A DNA stretch of 64,000 nucleotides from Rhizobium brockwellii (lineage in GTDB: Bacteria; Pseudomonadota; Alphaproteobacteria; Rhizobiales; Rhizobiaceae): contig NZ_CP053439.1 of assembly GCF_000769405.2 (NCBI RefSeq), positions 2,108,001-2,172,000 on the forward strand, in the 5' to 3' direction. The translations under genes and the position numbers were made by a program. The notes under the pieces were generated by a model. The model did no database searches, had not been told where the DNA came from, and was given only the letters and a program-made list of their open reading frames with translations. The stretch's first letter is position 1. Every line of letters begins with the position of its first letter. This document shows positions 7,317 to 16,489 of the stretch, one piece after another.

Positions 7317-8363
7317 ATGCGTCCATCGGCTGTGCCAGCAATCCTCCTCGCCGCCCTGATCCTCTCGGGATGCGCTGCCAGTTCTGGCGCCGAAGATGTG
7401 CTGGGCAACGTGCCGTCGCCGGAAACGACCAATGCCATCGCCCAGCCGAGCGGCCCGATTCCTGCCGCCGCCGTTGGCGATCCTGCGCCGCAGGCAAGCC
7501 CGCCGCAGCAGGCTTTGCGCTGGGCGGGAGAGGTTCCGGAGCCGCAGGCGCTCGTGCCCGCCGACAGGCCGGTCGGCATGCCGCTGCCGACAGATAAGCC
7601 GGTCGCGCTGCTGATGCCATCCAATCCCGCCGGCAATGCAATGCCCGATGTCAGCACGAGATCGCCGACCCGCGGGCAAATTTACGGCCACCGCTTCCGC
7701 GATGCCAAGCCGATCAACTTCGGTTCCACTTCACCGAGAAAGCTTGCCGTCCATGGCGTCGACGTGTCGCGCTGGCAGGGCGAGATCGACTGGGAGACGT
7801 TGCGGCGGCAAGGCGCGAACTTCGTCTACATCAAGGCGACCGACGGCGGCGATCACCTCGATCCGATGTTCAAGAAGAACTGGCGCCGGGCCAAGGAAGC
7901 CGGCCTGAAACACGGCGCCTATCACTTCTTCTATTGGTGCCGGACAGCCGGCGAGCAGGCCGACTGGTTCATCCGCAACGTGCCAAGGGAAGCCAACGCT
8001 CTTCCGCCCGTCATCGACGTCGAGTGGAACGGCGAATCGAGCTGCAAGAGGCGCATTTCTCCCGCACGTGTCCGGGAAAAGATGCAGGTCTTCATGGATA
8101 AGCTGGAGCGCCATTACGGCCAGCGCCCGATCATCTACACGGCGCCGGACTTCTACCGCGACAATTTGAAGGGCCAACTGCTCGACTACCCCTTCTGGCT
8201 GCGCTCCGTGGCCGCTCACCCCTCCAAGGTCTATCCGGGCCGCAAGTGGCTCTTCTGGCAATATTCCGGCTCCGGCCTTTCCGATGGCGTTGACGGCAAG
8301 ATCGACCTCAACGTGTTCAACGGCAATGAAAGCGATTGGCACGACTGGGTGGCGTCGCGATAG
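7317..8363 (+). CDS. GH25-family muramidase-like lipoprotein
   Basis: 348 residues. It has a lipoprotein signal (hydrophobic run, then LSGC at about residue 18), a Pro/Ala-rich linker of about 100 residues, and a C-terminal glycoside hydrolase 25 domain (about 140-345) with HGVDVSRWQGEIDWE at its start, IDVEWN in the middle and WQYSGSG near the end. GH25 enzymes cleave the MurNAc-GlcNAc bond of peptidoglycan; conserved acidic residues are present. It probably acts on the wall from the outer or inner membrane. The start at 7317 is chosen because it places the signal peptide at the N-terminus; no strong ribosome site is seen. Confidence 0.92.
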   Translation: MRPSAVPAILLAALILSGCAASSGAEDVLGNVPSPETTNAIAQPSGPIPAAAVGDPAPQASPPQQALRWAGEVPEPQALVPADRPVGMPLPTDKPVALLMPSNPAGNAMPDVSTRSPTRGQIYGHRFRDAKPINFGSTSPRKLAVHGVDVSRWQGEIDWETLRRQGANFVYIKATDGGDHLDPMFKKNWRRAKEAGLKHGAYHFFYWCRTAGEQADWFIRNVPREANALPPVIDVEWNGESSCKRRISPARVREKMQVFMDKLERHYGQRPIIYTAPDFYRDNLKGQLLDYPFWLRSVAAHPSKVYPGRKWLFWQYSGSGLSDGVDGKIDLNVFNGNESDWHDWVASR

Positions 8364-8385
8364 CCGAAGCCTGCTTGCCCCGTCC

Positions 8386-10671
8386 TCACGCGGACTTCTG
8401 CACCTTCACCGGCACGCCTTTGTAGGCAGGCGTTCCCGATTTCCGGTCGTAATCGCCAAGCGCGATGACCCTGTTCATCTCGGGATAATATCCGGCGATG
8501 GAGCCAACCGGGATGTCGTAGGCCACTGCGGTAAAGCCTCTAACCGCCCTGCTGCTGGTTTCAGCGACCGACTCGATATCAATCTTATCGCCATCGGCGA
8601 GGCCGCGTGCGGAGAGATCCCCGCTGTTCATGAAGATCACGTCACGGCGGCCGAAGACACCTCGATAGCGGTCGTCAAGGCTGTAGATTGTCGTGTTGTA
8701 CTGGTCGTGACTGCGCAGCGTTGTCAGAACCAGTGTGCCTGCATCTGCAAGCCGCGGATCTTCCTCCAGACCAGGCGCGATGAGGAACTGTGCTTTTCCT
8801 GAGGGCGTGCGCCATTGCCGGTCGGAGGCCGCCACCGTCAGCCGGAAACCACCCGGTTTCTTGACACGGCTGTTGAAATCTTGGAAATCGGGAAAGACCA
8901 CTTCGATCTTTTCCCGAATACGATTGTAATCGCTGATCATCCCGTCCCAGTCGATATCGTATTTAGCGCCGAGCGTTGCCTTGGCGATGCCGGCGATGAT
9001 CGCCGGTTCGGATCTCAGCTCTTCGCCTGGTGGTTTCAGGAAGCCGCGCGAGGCGTGCACCATCGACATGGAATCCTCGACGGTCACCGATTGTGGTCCC
9101 GTCGTCTGAATATCCTGGTCGGTGCGGCCGAGAACGGGAAGGATGATGGAGGTTCGGGCGATCAGCAGGTGCGAGCGGTTGGGTTTTGTCGCCAGATGGA
9201 CCGCAAGGTCGAGCTTGCGCATGCCTTCGAACGTCACCTCCGGATCGGATATGGCGACGGCGAGATTGCCGCCGAGGCAGATCAGCGCCTTCGACCGGCC
9301 TTCGATGATTGCCTCGATGGCCTCGACGGCGTTATGGCCCTTCTCCTCCGGCGGGCGAAAGCCAAAGGCCTTCTCCATGCCGTCGAGAAGCGCCGTGTTG
9401 GGGATCTCGGTGATTCCGACGGTCCGGTCGCCCTGAACGTTCGAATGCCCCCGCAGCGGGCAGATACCGGCGCCCTGGCGGCCGATATTTCCCCGCAACA
9501 TCAGAAAATTGGCAAGCTGCTGGACATTGGCAGTGCCGTGGCTGTGCTGGGTGATGCCCATGCCATAGCAGAGGATGACGTTGCGGGCGTTGAGATAGAC
9601 ATCAACGGCGCTGTCGAGCGCTTCGAGCGTCAATCCTGATCTCTTCAGGATCGACGCCCACTCCGTCTTTGCAATATCGGCCTTGAGAGCCTCCAGTCCG
9701 ATCGTGTGGGCTTCGATGAATTCCCGGTCGAGAAAGCCTTTGCCGCCTGCCGCGATATCGGCATCGTCGCGCTCGAATATCCGCTTCATCAGGCCCTTAA
9801 GGGCAGCGAGATCCCCGCCGGTGCGCAGCTGATGATAAGCCGATGCGATCGGCGTCGAAGACATCGTCGCCATTTCCACCGGGTTCTGCGGTGCCGCAAA
9901 TTTCTCGAGCGCACGTTCTTTCAGGGGATTGAAGACCACGATCGGGACGCCGCGCCTCGCGGCATCATGCAGAGTGGTCATCATCCGCGGGTGGTTGGTG
10001 CCGGGATTGTGGCCGAAGCTGAAGATCGCATCGGCATGATCGAAATCTTCAAGGGTCACCGTGCCCTTCCCGACCCCGATTGACTGTGGCAGGCCGACGC
10101 TGGTCGCCTCATGGCACATGTTCGAGCAGTCGGGAAAATTGTTGGTGCCGTAGGCCCTGACGAAAAGCTGGAACAGGAATGCCGCCTCGTTCGAGGCGCG
10201 TCCAGATGTGTAGAATTCGGCCATGTCGGGATCGGGCAATTTGCGCAGTTCGGCACCGATCAGCGCGAAGGCTTCCTCCCAGCCGATCGGCAGGTAACGG
10301 TCGCTGGCGTGATCATAGACCAGCGGGTGCGTCAGGCGACCCTGGTCTTCCAACTGATGGTCGTTCCATTGCCACAGTTCGGCGACCTTATGCGCCGCAA
10401 AAAAGTCGGGCCCGGCCCGTTTCGCCGTGGATTCCCAGGTGATTGCCTTGGCGCCGTTTTCACAGAACTCGAACGAACTCGTATGTTTGGGATCGGGCCA
10501 AGCGCAGCCCGGACAATCGAAGCCCTCGGGCTGATTGGCTTTCAACAGCGTCGCAGCCCCCTGCGCAATGACCTGCTGTCTCGCAAGGGTTTCGGCAACG
10601 GCTTTGAGTGCACCCCAGCCGCCGGCGGGGGCCGTGTATTTCTCTATGCCTTCCGGACGTTTATTGGTCAT
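8386..10671 (-). CDS. FdhF/YdeP family molybdopterin oxidoreductase
   Basis: 761 residues from the ATG at 10671 (GGAG six bases upstream), matching the usual YdeP length of about 760. A CPGC motif is near the N-terminus, followed by the molybdopterin oxidoreductase core (HNPGTNHPRMM region, MGITQHSHGT, LRGNIGRQGAG) and a C-terminal molydop-binding domain (NSGDLSARGLADGD). It lacks the 4Fe-4S Cys cluster of true formate dehydrogenases. E. coli YdeP takes part in acid resistance; the substrate is unknown. An RNA hairpin series ending in a terminator lies upstream on the same strand. Confidence 0.92.
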   Translation of the reverse strand: MTNKRPEGIEKYTAPAGGWGALKAVAETLARQQVIAQGAATLLKANQPEGFDCPGCAWPDPKHTSSFEFCENGAKAITWESTAKRAGPDFFAAHKVAELWQWNDHQLEDQGRLTHPLVYDHASDRYLPIGWEEAFALIGAELRKLPDPDMAEFYTSGRASNEAAFLFQLFVRAYGTNNFPDCSNMCHEATSVGLPQSIGVGKGTVTLEDFDHADAIFSFGHNPGTNHPRMMTTLHDAARRGVPIVVFNPLKERALEKFAAPQNPVEMATMSSTPIASAYHQLRTGGDLAALKGLMKRIFERDDADIAAGGKGFLDREFIEAHTIGLEALKADIAKTEWASILKRSGLTLEALDSAVDVYLNARNVILCYGMGITQHSHGTANVQQLANFLMLRGNIGRQGAGICPLRGHSNVQGDRTVGITEIPNTALLDGMEKAFGFRPPEEKGHNAVEAIEAIIEGRSKALICLGGNLAVAISDPEVTFEGMRKLDLAVHLATKPNRSHLLIARTSIILPVLGRTDQDIQTTGPQSVTVEDSMSMVHASRGFLKPPGEELRSEPAIIAGIAKATLGAKYDIDWDGMISDYNRIREKIEVVFPDFQDFNSRVKKPGGFRLTVAASDRQWRTPSGKAQFLIAPGLEEDPRLADAGTLVLTTLRSHDQYNTTIYSLDDRYRGVFGRRDVIFMNSGDLSARGLADGDKIDIESVAETSSRAVRGFTAVAYDIPVGSIAGYYPEMNRVIALGDYDRKSGTPAYKGVPVKVQKSA

Positions 10672-10765
10672 CATCTGCTCCATGAATCCGCGCGAGGGCA
10701 AGAGCCTGTCGTTCGCCAATCTAAGCGAATGCCATACTCCAGGATAGGTGGCGCAGCGCCCTCTT

Positions 10766-10935
10766 AAAAAAAGGGCAGGACCGCTCCGGGGGCGGCGGAG
10801 CGGTCCTTGGCGGATCGTTGGATCCACGAGACTTCGGCGCGGGAGGGGACATGCCGAAATCTATTGGCACATTCACGGTGCCAGTCTCTGCGCTTCCGAG
10901 AGACACTCAGACGCTACGCCCCGGAAGCAGAGCGC
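10766..10935 (-). ncRNA. Candidate structured RNA (four hairpins ending in an intrinsic terminator)
   Basis: Read on the minus strand: hairpin A pairs 10928-10932 + 10922-10927 with 10893-10898 + 10886-10890 (11 bp, 2-nt bulge); hairpin B pairs 10878-10883 with 10865-10870 (6 bp perfect); hairpin C pairs 10853-10858 with 10833-10838, its loop holding CCCCUCCC; hairpin D is a 12-bp perfect stem (10796-10807 with 10777-10788) followed after five bases by seven U (10766-10772). No protein-coding frame explains it. A TATA-like TATTTATAG lies just upstream (10941-10949). It may be a trans-acting sRNA or a leader attenuator of the YdeP-type gene 95 bp downstream. Confidence 0.5.
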
Positions 10936-10949
10936 GAAACTATAAATAG

Positions 10950-11188
10950 GTATGGGACATCGAGGGATCGATCCCGGCGGCCGCGGCGTCTATGTCGCCG
11001 CTGGAGGCCGCGTCACTCGTCGTTGCCGCCAGCTCCGCCGCCACCCACCCCGGATATCATCCCGTGCCAATCCGGAGCAGATACGCTCGAACGACGTCCG
11101 TCCTGTAGCCCTTTGCTAAGGCAACCCCTTTAGCACTCCCTAAATCCTTGCCGGTACAAGGCTACTATCCATTCTGGGGAAACGGCTG
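10950..11188. other. Intergenic region without a recognised gene
   Basis: Between the RNA candidate and the FlgC-like gene I see no convincing coding frame. A 55-codon plus-strand frame starting near 10951 has no recognisable motif and an Arg-rich composition. The region presumably holds promoters for the minus-strand RNA and the plus-strand FlgC-like gene. Confidence 0.4.
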
Positions 11189-11494
11189 ATGAGCATATCG
11201 GGCATTACCAACACCGCTCTTTCGGGCATGATGGCGCAGACGACGCGGGTCGGCGCGATCGCCAGCAACGTCGCAAACATCAGTACATCAGGCTATAGCA
11301 GGCTGAACACCAGCCTCACATCTGTTGAAACACGCAGCGTTCAGGCCACCGTTAAACAGACAGATCAGCCGGTCGATCCCGCCACCGAACTGACCGATCT
11401 GATCGAAGCCGAGAAGAGCTACAAGGCGAACGCCGCGGTCTTCGAGACCGGCGCCGACATGTGGGAAATGCTCACGAGCATCAAGCGCGACTGA
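11189..11494 (+). CDS. Miniature flagellar rod (FlgC-like) protein
   Basis: 101 residues, about 35 shorter than FlgC. The N-terminus has the flagellar rod motif (ALSGMMAQTTRVGAIASNVAN then STSGYSR); the C-terminus (VDPATELTDLIEAEKSYKAN, then AVFETGADMWEMLTSI) is the FlgC/FlgG-type helix that assembles with the N-terminal helix. The middle domain is nearly absent. No other flagellar gene is nearby, so this is an orphan. It may be a shortened paralogue rather than a working rod subunit. ATG at 11189 follows GGGGAAACGGCTG. Confidence 0.8.
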   Translation: MSISGITNTALSGMMAQTTRVGAIASNVANISTSGYSRLNTSLTSVETRSVQATVKQTDQPVDPATELTDLIEAEKSYKANAAVFETGADMWEMLTSIKRD

Positions 11495-11585
11495 CTGCGA
11501 ACCGCAATCACCTTCGACGGCATTGTTATCAGATTGCCTCGAATCAGGCTTATGCCGGTCCACATCATTGATGCGGATCGACCCC

Positions 11586-12212
11586 ATGCCGGAATCTCAG
11601 GATTTCCTTATCATCACAGGAAGAGCCGAGCTCGATACGGCACCGCTGGTGCTGCTGCATGGCAGCGGTATGCACGAGCGCAATCTCATCGGGCTTGCGG
11701 ACCGGGTCGGGCCGGCTCGTCCCTATCTGACGCTGAGGGGTGCGGTGGAATGGGAGGAAGGCTTTGCCTTCTTTCGGCGAAAGCCTGATCGGACGCTTGA
11801 TTATATCGACCTCTTCAACGAGACCCACCATCTCGCCGATTTCCTCGCGAGGGCCTTGGAGAACGGCCTATTGAAACGACCGCCCGTACTTCTCGGTTTT
11901 TCGAATGGCGCGATCATGGCCGCGTCGCTCCTGCTGCATCGCCCGGAAATCTCAGCCGGCGCCATCCTGTTGCGGCCGCTGTCACCGGCGCCGGCCGCGG
12001 ATTTCCCCGATCTCAAAGGTCATCGCATCCTGATTCTCGCCGGTGAACGCGACGAACGGCGCGCGCCCGAGGACGTCGTTCTCATGAGCAGACAGATCGA
12101 AAAGAGCGGTGCCGGCGTCACGACGCGACTGTTCCCCACAGGCCACGACCTGGATGAGGACGAACCGGATTTCATCAGGAATTGGCTGGCGGAGAACTTT
12201 CCACCAGCCTGA
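11586..12212 (+). CDS. Alpha/beta hydrolase of the carboxylesterase/phospholipase type
   Basis: 208 residues from ATG 11586; an in-frame ATG at 11571 is an alternative and neither has a strong ribosome site. LLHGSGMHE forms the oxyanion region, GFSNGA holds the nucleophile serine, and DER plus the H of PTGHDLDEDE complete a triad. This matches the small serine esterases related to YpfH/phospholipase-carboxylesterase. Substrate unknown; probably cytoplasmic. It ends 6 bp from the convergent sufA stop. Confidence 0.88.
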   Translation: MPESQDFLIITGRAELDTAPLVLLHGSGMHERNLIGLADRVGPARPYLTLRGAVEWEEGFAFFRRKPDRTLDYIDLFNETHHLADFLARALENGLLKRPPVLLGFSNGAIMAASLLLHRPEISAGAILLRPLSPAPAADFPDLKGHRILILAGERDERRAPEDVVLMSRQIEKSGAGVTTRLFPTGHDLDEDEPDFIRNWLAENFPPA

Positions 12213-12218
12213 ACGGCG

Positions 12219-12611
12219 TCAGGAGTGCGCCGGTTCGCTCTGGCGCTGTGCGGCAAGGGCTGCGAGATCGGCGGGCTTCAACTCGACGGATTCGCCGCAG
12301 CCGCAGGCCGATGTCTGGTTCGGATTGGTGAAGGTAAAGCCGGAGCGGAGCGTCGTCGTCTCGAAGCCCATTTCGGTGCCGAGCAGATAGAGGGCTGCCG
12401 ACGGCTCGACCCAGACTTTTGCACCGTCGCGCTCGATCAGGTCGTCCTTGGCATTGGGCTCGGTCACCAAGTCGATGGTATATTCCATCCCGGCGCAGCC
12501 GCCCTTCTTGATGCCGACGCGGACACCCTTGGCCTCCGGCCCCGAGTTCTCGACGATCGCCTTGACGCGGGCCGCAGCCTCGTCCGTCATGCTCATGATT
12601 GCAAAGCCCAT
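12219..12611 (-). CDS. sufA: A-type Fe-S carrier/assembly protein SufA
   Basis: 130 residues. HesB/IscA/SufA family with the three cluster-binding cysteines (GGCAGMEY near residue 43, and the C-terminal CGCGES). It receives clusters from SufBCD and delivers them to apo-proteins. The ATG at 12611 has GGAG nine bases upstream. Last gene of the suf operon, 93 bp after sufT. Confidence 0.95.
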   Translation of the reverse strand: MGFAIMSMTDEAAARVKAIVENSGPEAKGVRVGIKKGGCAGMEYTIDLVTEPNAKDDLIERDGAKVWVEPSAALYLLGTEMGFETTTLRSGFTFTNPNQTSACGCGESVELKPADLAALAAQRQSEPAHS

Positions 12612-12704
12612 CGGCTCATTCTCCTTCCGCAACCGGGGTCAAGATCCGGCGCATCGTGATTCAAATGTAGTACCCTGAAGTAAACGGATCAATAGCGCGG
12701 GATG

Positions 12705-13085
12705 TCAGTACCAGCCGACGGCGACTTGCGCCTCCTCCGACATGCGGTCCGGCGTCCACGGCGGATCGAAAGTCATCGCCACCTCGACACCCGAAACGCC
12801 TTCGACGGCGCCGACGGCGTTTTCGACCCAGCCGGGCATCTCGCCGGCAACCGGGCAGCCGGGTGCGGTCAGCGTCATCATGATCTTCACCATCCGGTCG
12901 TCTTCGATGTCGATCTTGTAGATCAAACCGAGCTCGAAGATGTCGGCGGGAATTTCCGGATCGTAGACCGTCTTCAGCGCGCTGATGACGTCGTCGCTCA
13001 GCCGCGCCAACTCATCGGCCGGAATGCTGGAATGCACGATGCCTTCGCGCACGTCGATCTTCTGTTCGCTTTCGTCCAGGCTCAT
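12705..13085 (-). CDS. sufT: SufT (DUF59/MIP18 family) Fe-S maturation factor
   Basis: 126 residues. The DUF59 core is seen: VYDPEIPADIFELGLIY, then MTLTAPGCPVAGEMP with the conserved cysteine, then VAMTFDPPWTPDRM. SufT-type proteins help deliver Fe-S clusters. ATG 13085 is preferred because GGAG lies eight bases upstream; a GTG nine bases earlier is in frame. It starts 12 bp after the sufS stop. Confidence 0.95.
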   Translation of the reverse strand: MSLDESEQKIDVREGIVHSSIPADELARLSDDVISALKTVYDPEIPADIFELGLIYKIDIEDDRMVKIMMTLTAPGCPVAGEMPGWVENAVGAVEGVSGVEVAMTFDPPWTPDRMSEEAQVAVGWY

Positions 13086-13097
13086 CACGGACACTCC

Positions 13098-14339
13098 TCA
13101 AGCAAAGAACTTGCGCGCATATTCAAGCGCATCGGCCAGGGCATCGACCTCGGCGCGGGTATTGTACATGCCGAAGGATGCACGGCATGTGGAGGTGACG
13201 CCGAAGCGTTTCAAGAGCGGCATGGCGCAATGCGTGCCGGCCCTGACCGCAACACCCTGCCGGTCGATCACCATCGAGACGTCATGGGCATGGATACCGG
13301 CAAGCTCGAAGGAGAAGATGCTGCCCTTGTCGGGCGCCGTCCCGAAGACCCGCAACGAATTGACCGATTTCAGCCGCTCGACCGCATAGGCAGAAAGATC
13401 GGCCTCGTGACGCGAAATCGCCTCGCGCCCGACCTTCTCCATATAGTCGAGCGCATAACCGAGCCCGATCGCCTGCACGATCGGCGGTGTGCCGGCCTCG
13501 AAGCGATGCGGCGGATCATTATATGTAACGACGTCCTCGGCGACTTCGAAGATCATCTCGCCGCCGCCCTGGAACGGACGCATCTCGAAAAGCCGCTCCT
13601 TCTTGCCGTAGAGTACGCCGATGCCGGACGGGCCGTAGAGCTTGTGACCGGTCATGACGTACCAGTCGCAATCGATATCCTGCACGTCGACAGGCAGATG
13701 CACGGCGCCCTGGCTGCCGTCGATCAGCACCGGGATGCCGCGTTCGTGCGCGATCCGGCAGACTTCCTTGACGGGAACGATCGTGCCGAGCGCATTCGAC
13801 ATATGGGTGATGGCGACGAGCTTGGTGCGCTCCGTCAGGCTTTTCTCGAAATCTTCGATATGGAAAGCGCCCTCGTCGTCGACGGGCACCCAGACAAGTT
13901 TGGCCCCTTGCCGCTCGCGGATGAAGTGCCAGGGCACGATATTGGAATGGTGCTCCATGATCGTCAGGACGATCTCGTCGCCTTCGCCAATCCTAGGCAT
14001 GCCCCAGCCATAGGCGACGGTGTTGATCGCTTCCGTCGAATTCTTGGTGAAGACGATGTCGTTGACCGAAGGCGCATTGAGGAAGCGCCGAACCTTCTCC
14101 CGCGCGGCCTCATAGGCATCCGTCGCCGCATTCGAGAGATAGTGCAGGCCGCGATGCACATTGGCATATTCGTGGCTATAGGCATGCGAGATGGCGTCGA
14201 TCACCACCTGCGGCTTTTGCGCCGACGCGCCATTATCGAGATAGACCAGCGGCTTGCCGTGCACCTTCTCCGCCAGAATCGGAAAATCCCGGCGGATGGC
14301 TTCGACGTCGTATGGCTTGGCCGGCACGATCTTGTCCAT
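13098..14339 (-). CDS. sufS: Cysteine desulfurase SufS
   Basis: 413 residues, class II SufS type. PLP lysine in MTGHKLYGPSG (about residue 228) and the active cysteine in RAGTHCAMPLLKRFG (about 365). It removes sulfur from cysteine as a persulfide for SufBCD. No sufE is seen nearby. Twelve bases separate it from both sufD and sufT. Confidence 0.97.
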   Translation of the reverse strand: MDKIVPAKPYDVEAIRRDFPILAEKVHGKPLVYLDNGASAQKPQVVIDAISHAYSHEYANVHRGLHYLSNAATDAYEAAREKVRRFLNAPSVNDIVFTKNSTEAINTVAYGWGMPRIGEGDEIVLTIMEHHSNIVPWHFIRERQGAKLVWVPVDDEGAFHIEDFEKSLTERTKLVAITHMSNALGTIVPVKEVCRIAHERGIPVLIDGSQGAVHLPVDVQDIDCDWYVMTGHKLYGPSGIGVLYGKKERLFEMRPFQGGGEMIFEVAEDVVTYNDPPHRFEAGTPPIVQAIGLGYALDYMEKVGREAISRHEADLSAYAVERLKSVNSLRVFGTAPDKGSIFSFELAGIHAHDVSMVIDRQGVAVRAGTHCAMPLLKRFGVTSTCRASFGMYNTRAEVDALADALEYARKFFA

Positions 14340-14351
14340 TGATATATCCGA

Positions 14352-15626
14352 TCAGGCGTGCTTTTCGAGCCAGGCCGAAATCACGCCTTCCAGCGCCTCG
14401 ACCAGGGCATCGTCTTCCAGTTCTTCGACGATCTCGGCGACGAAGGCGTTCACGAGCATCGCCCGCGCCTTGTTCTCCGGAATGCCGCGCGCCATCATGT
14501 AATAGAGATGGTTGGCGTCGATGTCGGTCACCGTGGCGCCGTGGCCGCACTGCACGTCGTCAGCGAAGATTTCGAGCTCGGGCTTGACCGAGAATTCGGC
14601 ATCGTCGGACATCAACAGCGTGTTGCAGGCCATCTTGGCATCGGTCTTCTGCGCATCCGGTGCCACCCGGATCATGCCCTGGAAGACACCCTTGGCGCGG
14701 TCGAAGACGACGTTACGGATCACTTCAGTCGAGCCGGTATTCGGCACGTCGTGGCCGAGCACCATCGTCACGTCGGTATGGGTATCGCCGCCAAGCAGGT
14801 TGATGCCGCGCAGCGTCAGATCGGCACCCTCGCCGGTCACCTTGATATGCAGCTCCTGGCGCACCAGCCTGCCGCCGGCATTGATGACAAAAAGCCGGAG
14901 CTTGGCGTCTGCGCCGAGATCGATGCGGATCTGGCCGAGATGCGTATCGTCGGCTCCCTGCTGCTGCAGGATGATCCAGGTCAGTTCGGCGCCTTCGCCG
15001 ACCGTGATGTCGGTGACATGGGACACCAGCGCAGCATCACCGGTCACCGTGCGGTGACGCTCGATGACGGTCGCCTTGACACCGGCGCCGAAGGACACAG
15101 GAAGGCGCGTATGTGCCTGCCCACCGGCATGGATGAACTGGACTTCAAGGGGGTTTTCAAGCTCGGTCTCGGCAGGCACGTCGATGACATAGCCGTCGCG
15201 CACGAAGCTGCCATTGATCCTGCCGACCGCATCGTCATTATCAAGCGCATCGAGCCCGCCGGCGGCAGAGCCGTCAAGCAGATGTTCGGAATAGGCCGAA
15301 ACGCCAAGACCGTCGGCCGTAGCCTTCTGGTTGGAATGGCCCTGGATCACCGCCAGCACCGTGGCATCGGCAACGAGCGGCTCCAAAGCCTCCGAGCCGG
15401 CATCACCCGCCTGCGGAGGAACGGTGCGCAGCAGGTTCTTGAGGTCGGTATAATGCCAGGCTTCGATGCGGCGCGTCGGCAGGCCGGCCTTCTTCAGGTC
15501 GTCGAGAAGCCGGTCGCGCAGGGCCGTCACCGCACCATTGCCCGGCAGCTCGCCGATCTGCTGGTTGAAGGCCTCGATCAGCGCCGTCTCGGCCGCAGTC
15601 AGGCGGCTCGTCGTCTGCATGTTCAT
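14352..15626 (-). CDS. sufD: Fe-S scaffold complex protein SufD
   Basis: 424 residues. SufBD-type beta-helix protein; the C-terminal block (CGHGATVTDIDANHLYYMMA, then RGIPENKARAMLVNAF) is typical and includes the conserved C and H. It forms the SufBC2D scaffold. ATG 15626 has AAAGGA upstream; a GTG at 15644 is in frame but less likely. Confidence 0.97.
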   Translation of the reverse strand: MNMQTTSRLTAAETALIEAFNQQIGELPGNGAVTALRDRLLDDLKKAGLPTRRIEAWHYTDLKNLLRTVPPQAGDAGSEALEPLVADATVLAVIQGHSNQKATADGLGVSAYSEHLLDGSAAGGLDALDNDDAVGRINGSFVRDGYVIDVPAETELENPLEVQFIHAGGQAHTRLPVSFGAGVKATVIERHRTVTGDAALVSHVTDITVGEGAELTWIILQQQGADDTHLGQIRIDLGADAKLRLFVINAGGRLVRQELHIKVTGEGADLTLRGINLLGGDTHTDVTMVLGHDVPNTGSTEVIRNVVFDRAKGVFQGMIRVAPDAQKTDAKMACNTLLMSDDAEFSVKPELEIFADDVQCGHGATVTDIDANHLYYMMARGIPENKARAMLVNAFVAEIVEELEDDALVEALEGVISAWLEKHA

Positions 15627-15650
15627 GGACGTCGTCCTTTCCACCCGAAC

Positions 15651-16406
15651 TCAGGCCGCCGTGCCGATGATATCGGCATAGCCGTTGGCTTCCAGCTCAT
15701 GTGCCAGCGTCTTGTCGCCCGACTTGATCACCTGGCCCTTATAGAGCACGTGGACGGTATCGGGCACGATATAGTCAAGCAGGCGCTGGTAATGGGTGAT
15801 GACCACGACGGCGCGGTCCGGCGAACGCAGCGCGTTGACGCCGTCGGCGACGATCTTCAGCGCGTCGATGTCGAGGCCGGAATCGGTTTCATCAAGCACG
15901 CAGAGCTTCGGTTCGAGCAGCGCCATCTGCAGGATTTCGGCACGCTTCTTCTCGCCGCCGGAGAAGCCGACATTCAGCGGGCGCTTCAGCATCTCGGTAT
16001 TGATCTGCAGCTTGCCTGCGGCATCCTTGACCCGGCGCATGAAATCCGGCGTCGTCAGCTCGTCCTCGCCGCGCGCTTTGCGCTGCTCGTTCATCGCCAC
16101 CTTCAGGAACTGCATGGTGGCAACACCCGGAATTTCGACCGGGTACTGGAAAGCGAGGAAGATACCCTTGGCCGCACGCTCGGCCGGATCCAGCTCGAGA
16201 ATGCTCTCGCCATTATAGAGAATGTCGCCCTCGGTGACTTCGTAGTCGCTGCGGCCGGAAAGGACGTAGGAGAGCGTCGACTTGCCGGAACCGTTCGGCC
16301 CCATGATGGCAGCAACTTCGCCGGCCTTCACCGTCAGGTTCAGGCCACGGATGATCTCGGTGCCGTCTTCGGCGATACGGGCATGAAGGTTCTTAATTTC
16401 AAGCAT
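15651..16406 (-). CDS. sufC: Fe-S assembly ATPase SufC
   Basis: 251 residues, ABC-type ATPase. Walker A GPNGSGKST (about 36-44), signature FSGGEKKRAEI, Walker B VLDETDSGLD. It drives the SufBC2D complex. AGGA stands seven bases before the ATG. It follows the 81-aa unknown gene after 83 bp and precedes sufD by 24 bp. Confidence 0.98.
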   Translation of the reverse strand: MLEIKNLHARIAEDGTEIIRGLNLTVKAGEVAAIMGPNGSGKSTLSYVLSGRSDYEVTEGDILYNGESILELDPAERAAKGIFLAFQYPVEIPGVATMQFLKVAMNEQRKARGEDELTTPDFMRRVKDAAGKLQINTEMLKRPLNVGFSGGEKKRAEILQMALLEPKLCVLDETDSGLDIDALKIVADGVNALRSPDRAVVVITHYQRLLDYIVPDTVHVLYKGQVIKSGDKTLAHELEANGYADIIGTAA

Positions 16407-16489
16407 CTTTGGTTCCTGCGTTTTTCTCTGCGCAGCTCACTAAGAGCCTCGCGTAATTTCTAAGGGACATCGACATGTTGCGCTCGGCG

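Noticed and set aside
10721..10906. A 61-codon minus-strand frame overlapping the RNA candidate
   Set aside because: It spans the perfect terminator stem and has no recognisable features; the RNA structure explains the sequence better.
10951..11118. A 55-codon plus-strand frame between the RNA candidate and the FlgC-like gene
   Set aside because: Arg-rich, no motif, no ribosome site; composition like non-coding GC-rich DNA.
14358..16463. A 701-codon plus-strand open frame opposite sufD and sufC, and similar long frames at 12702-14342 and 17136-18281
   Set aside because: They are antisense to clear suf genes with all family motifs. Long antisense frames are common in DNA with high GC3.
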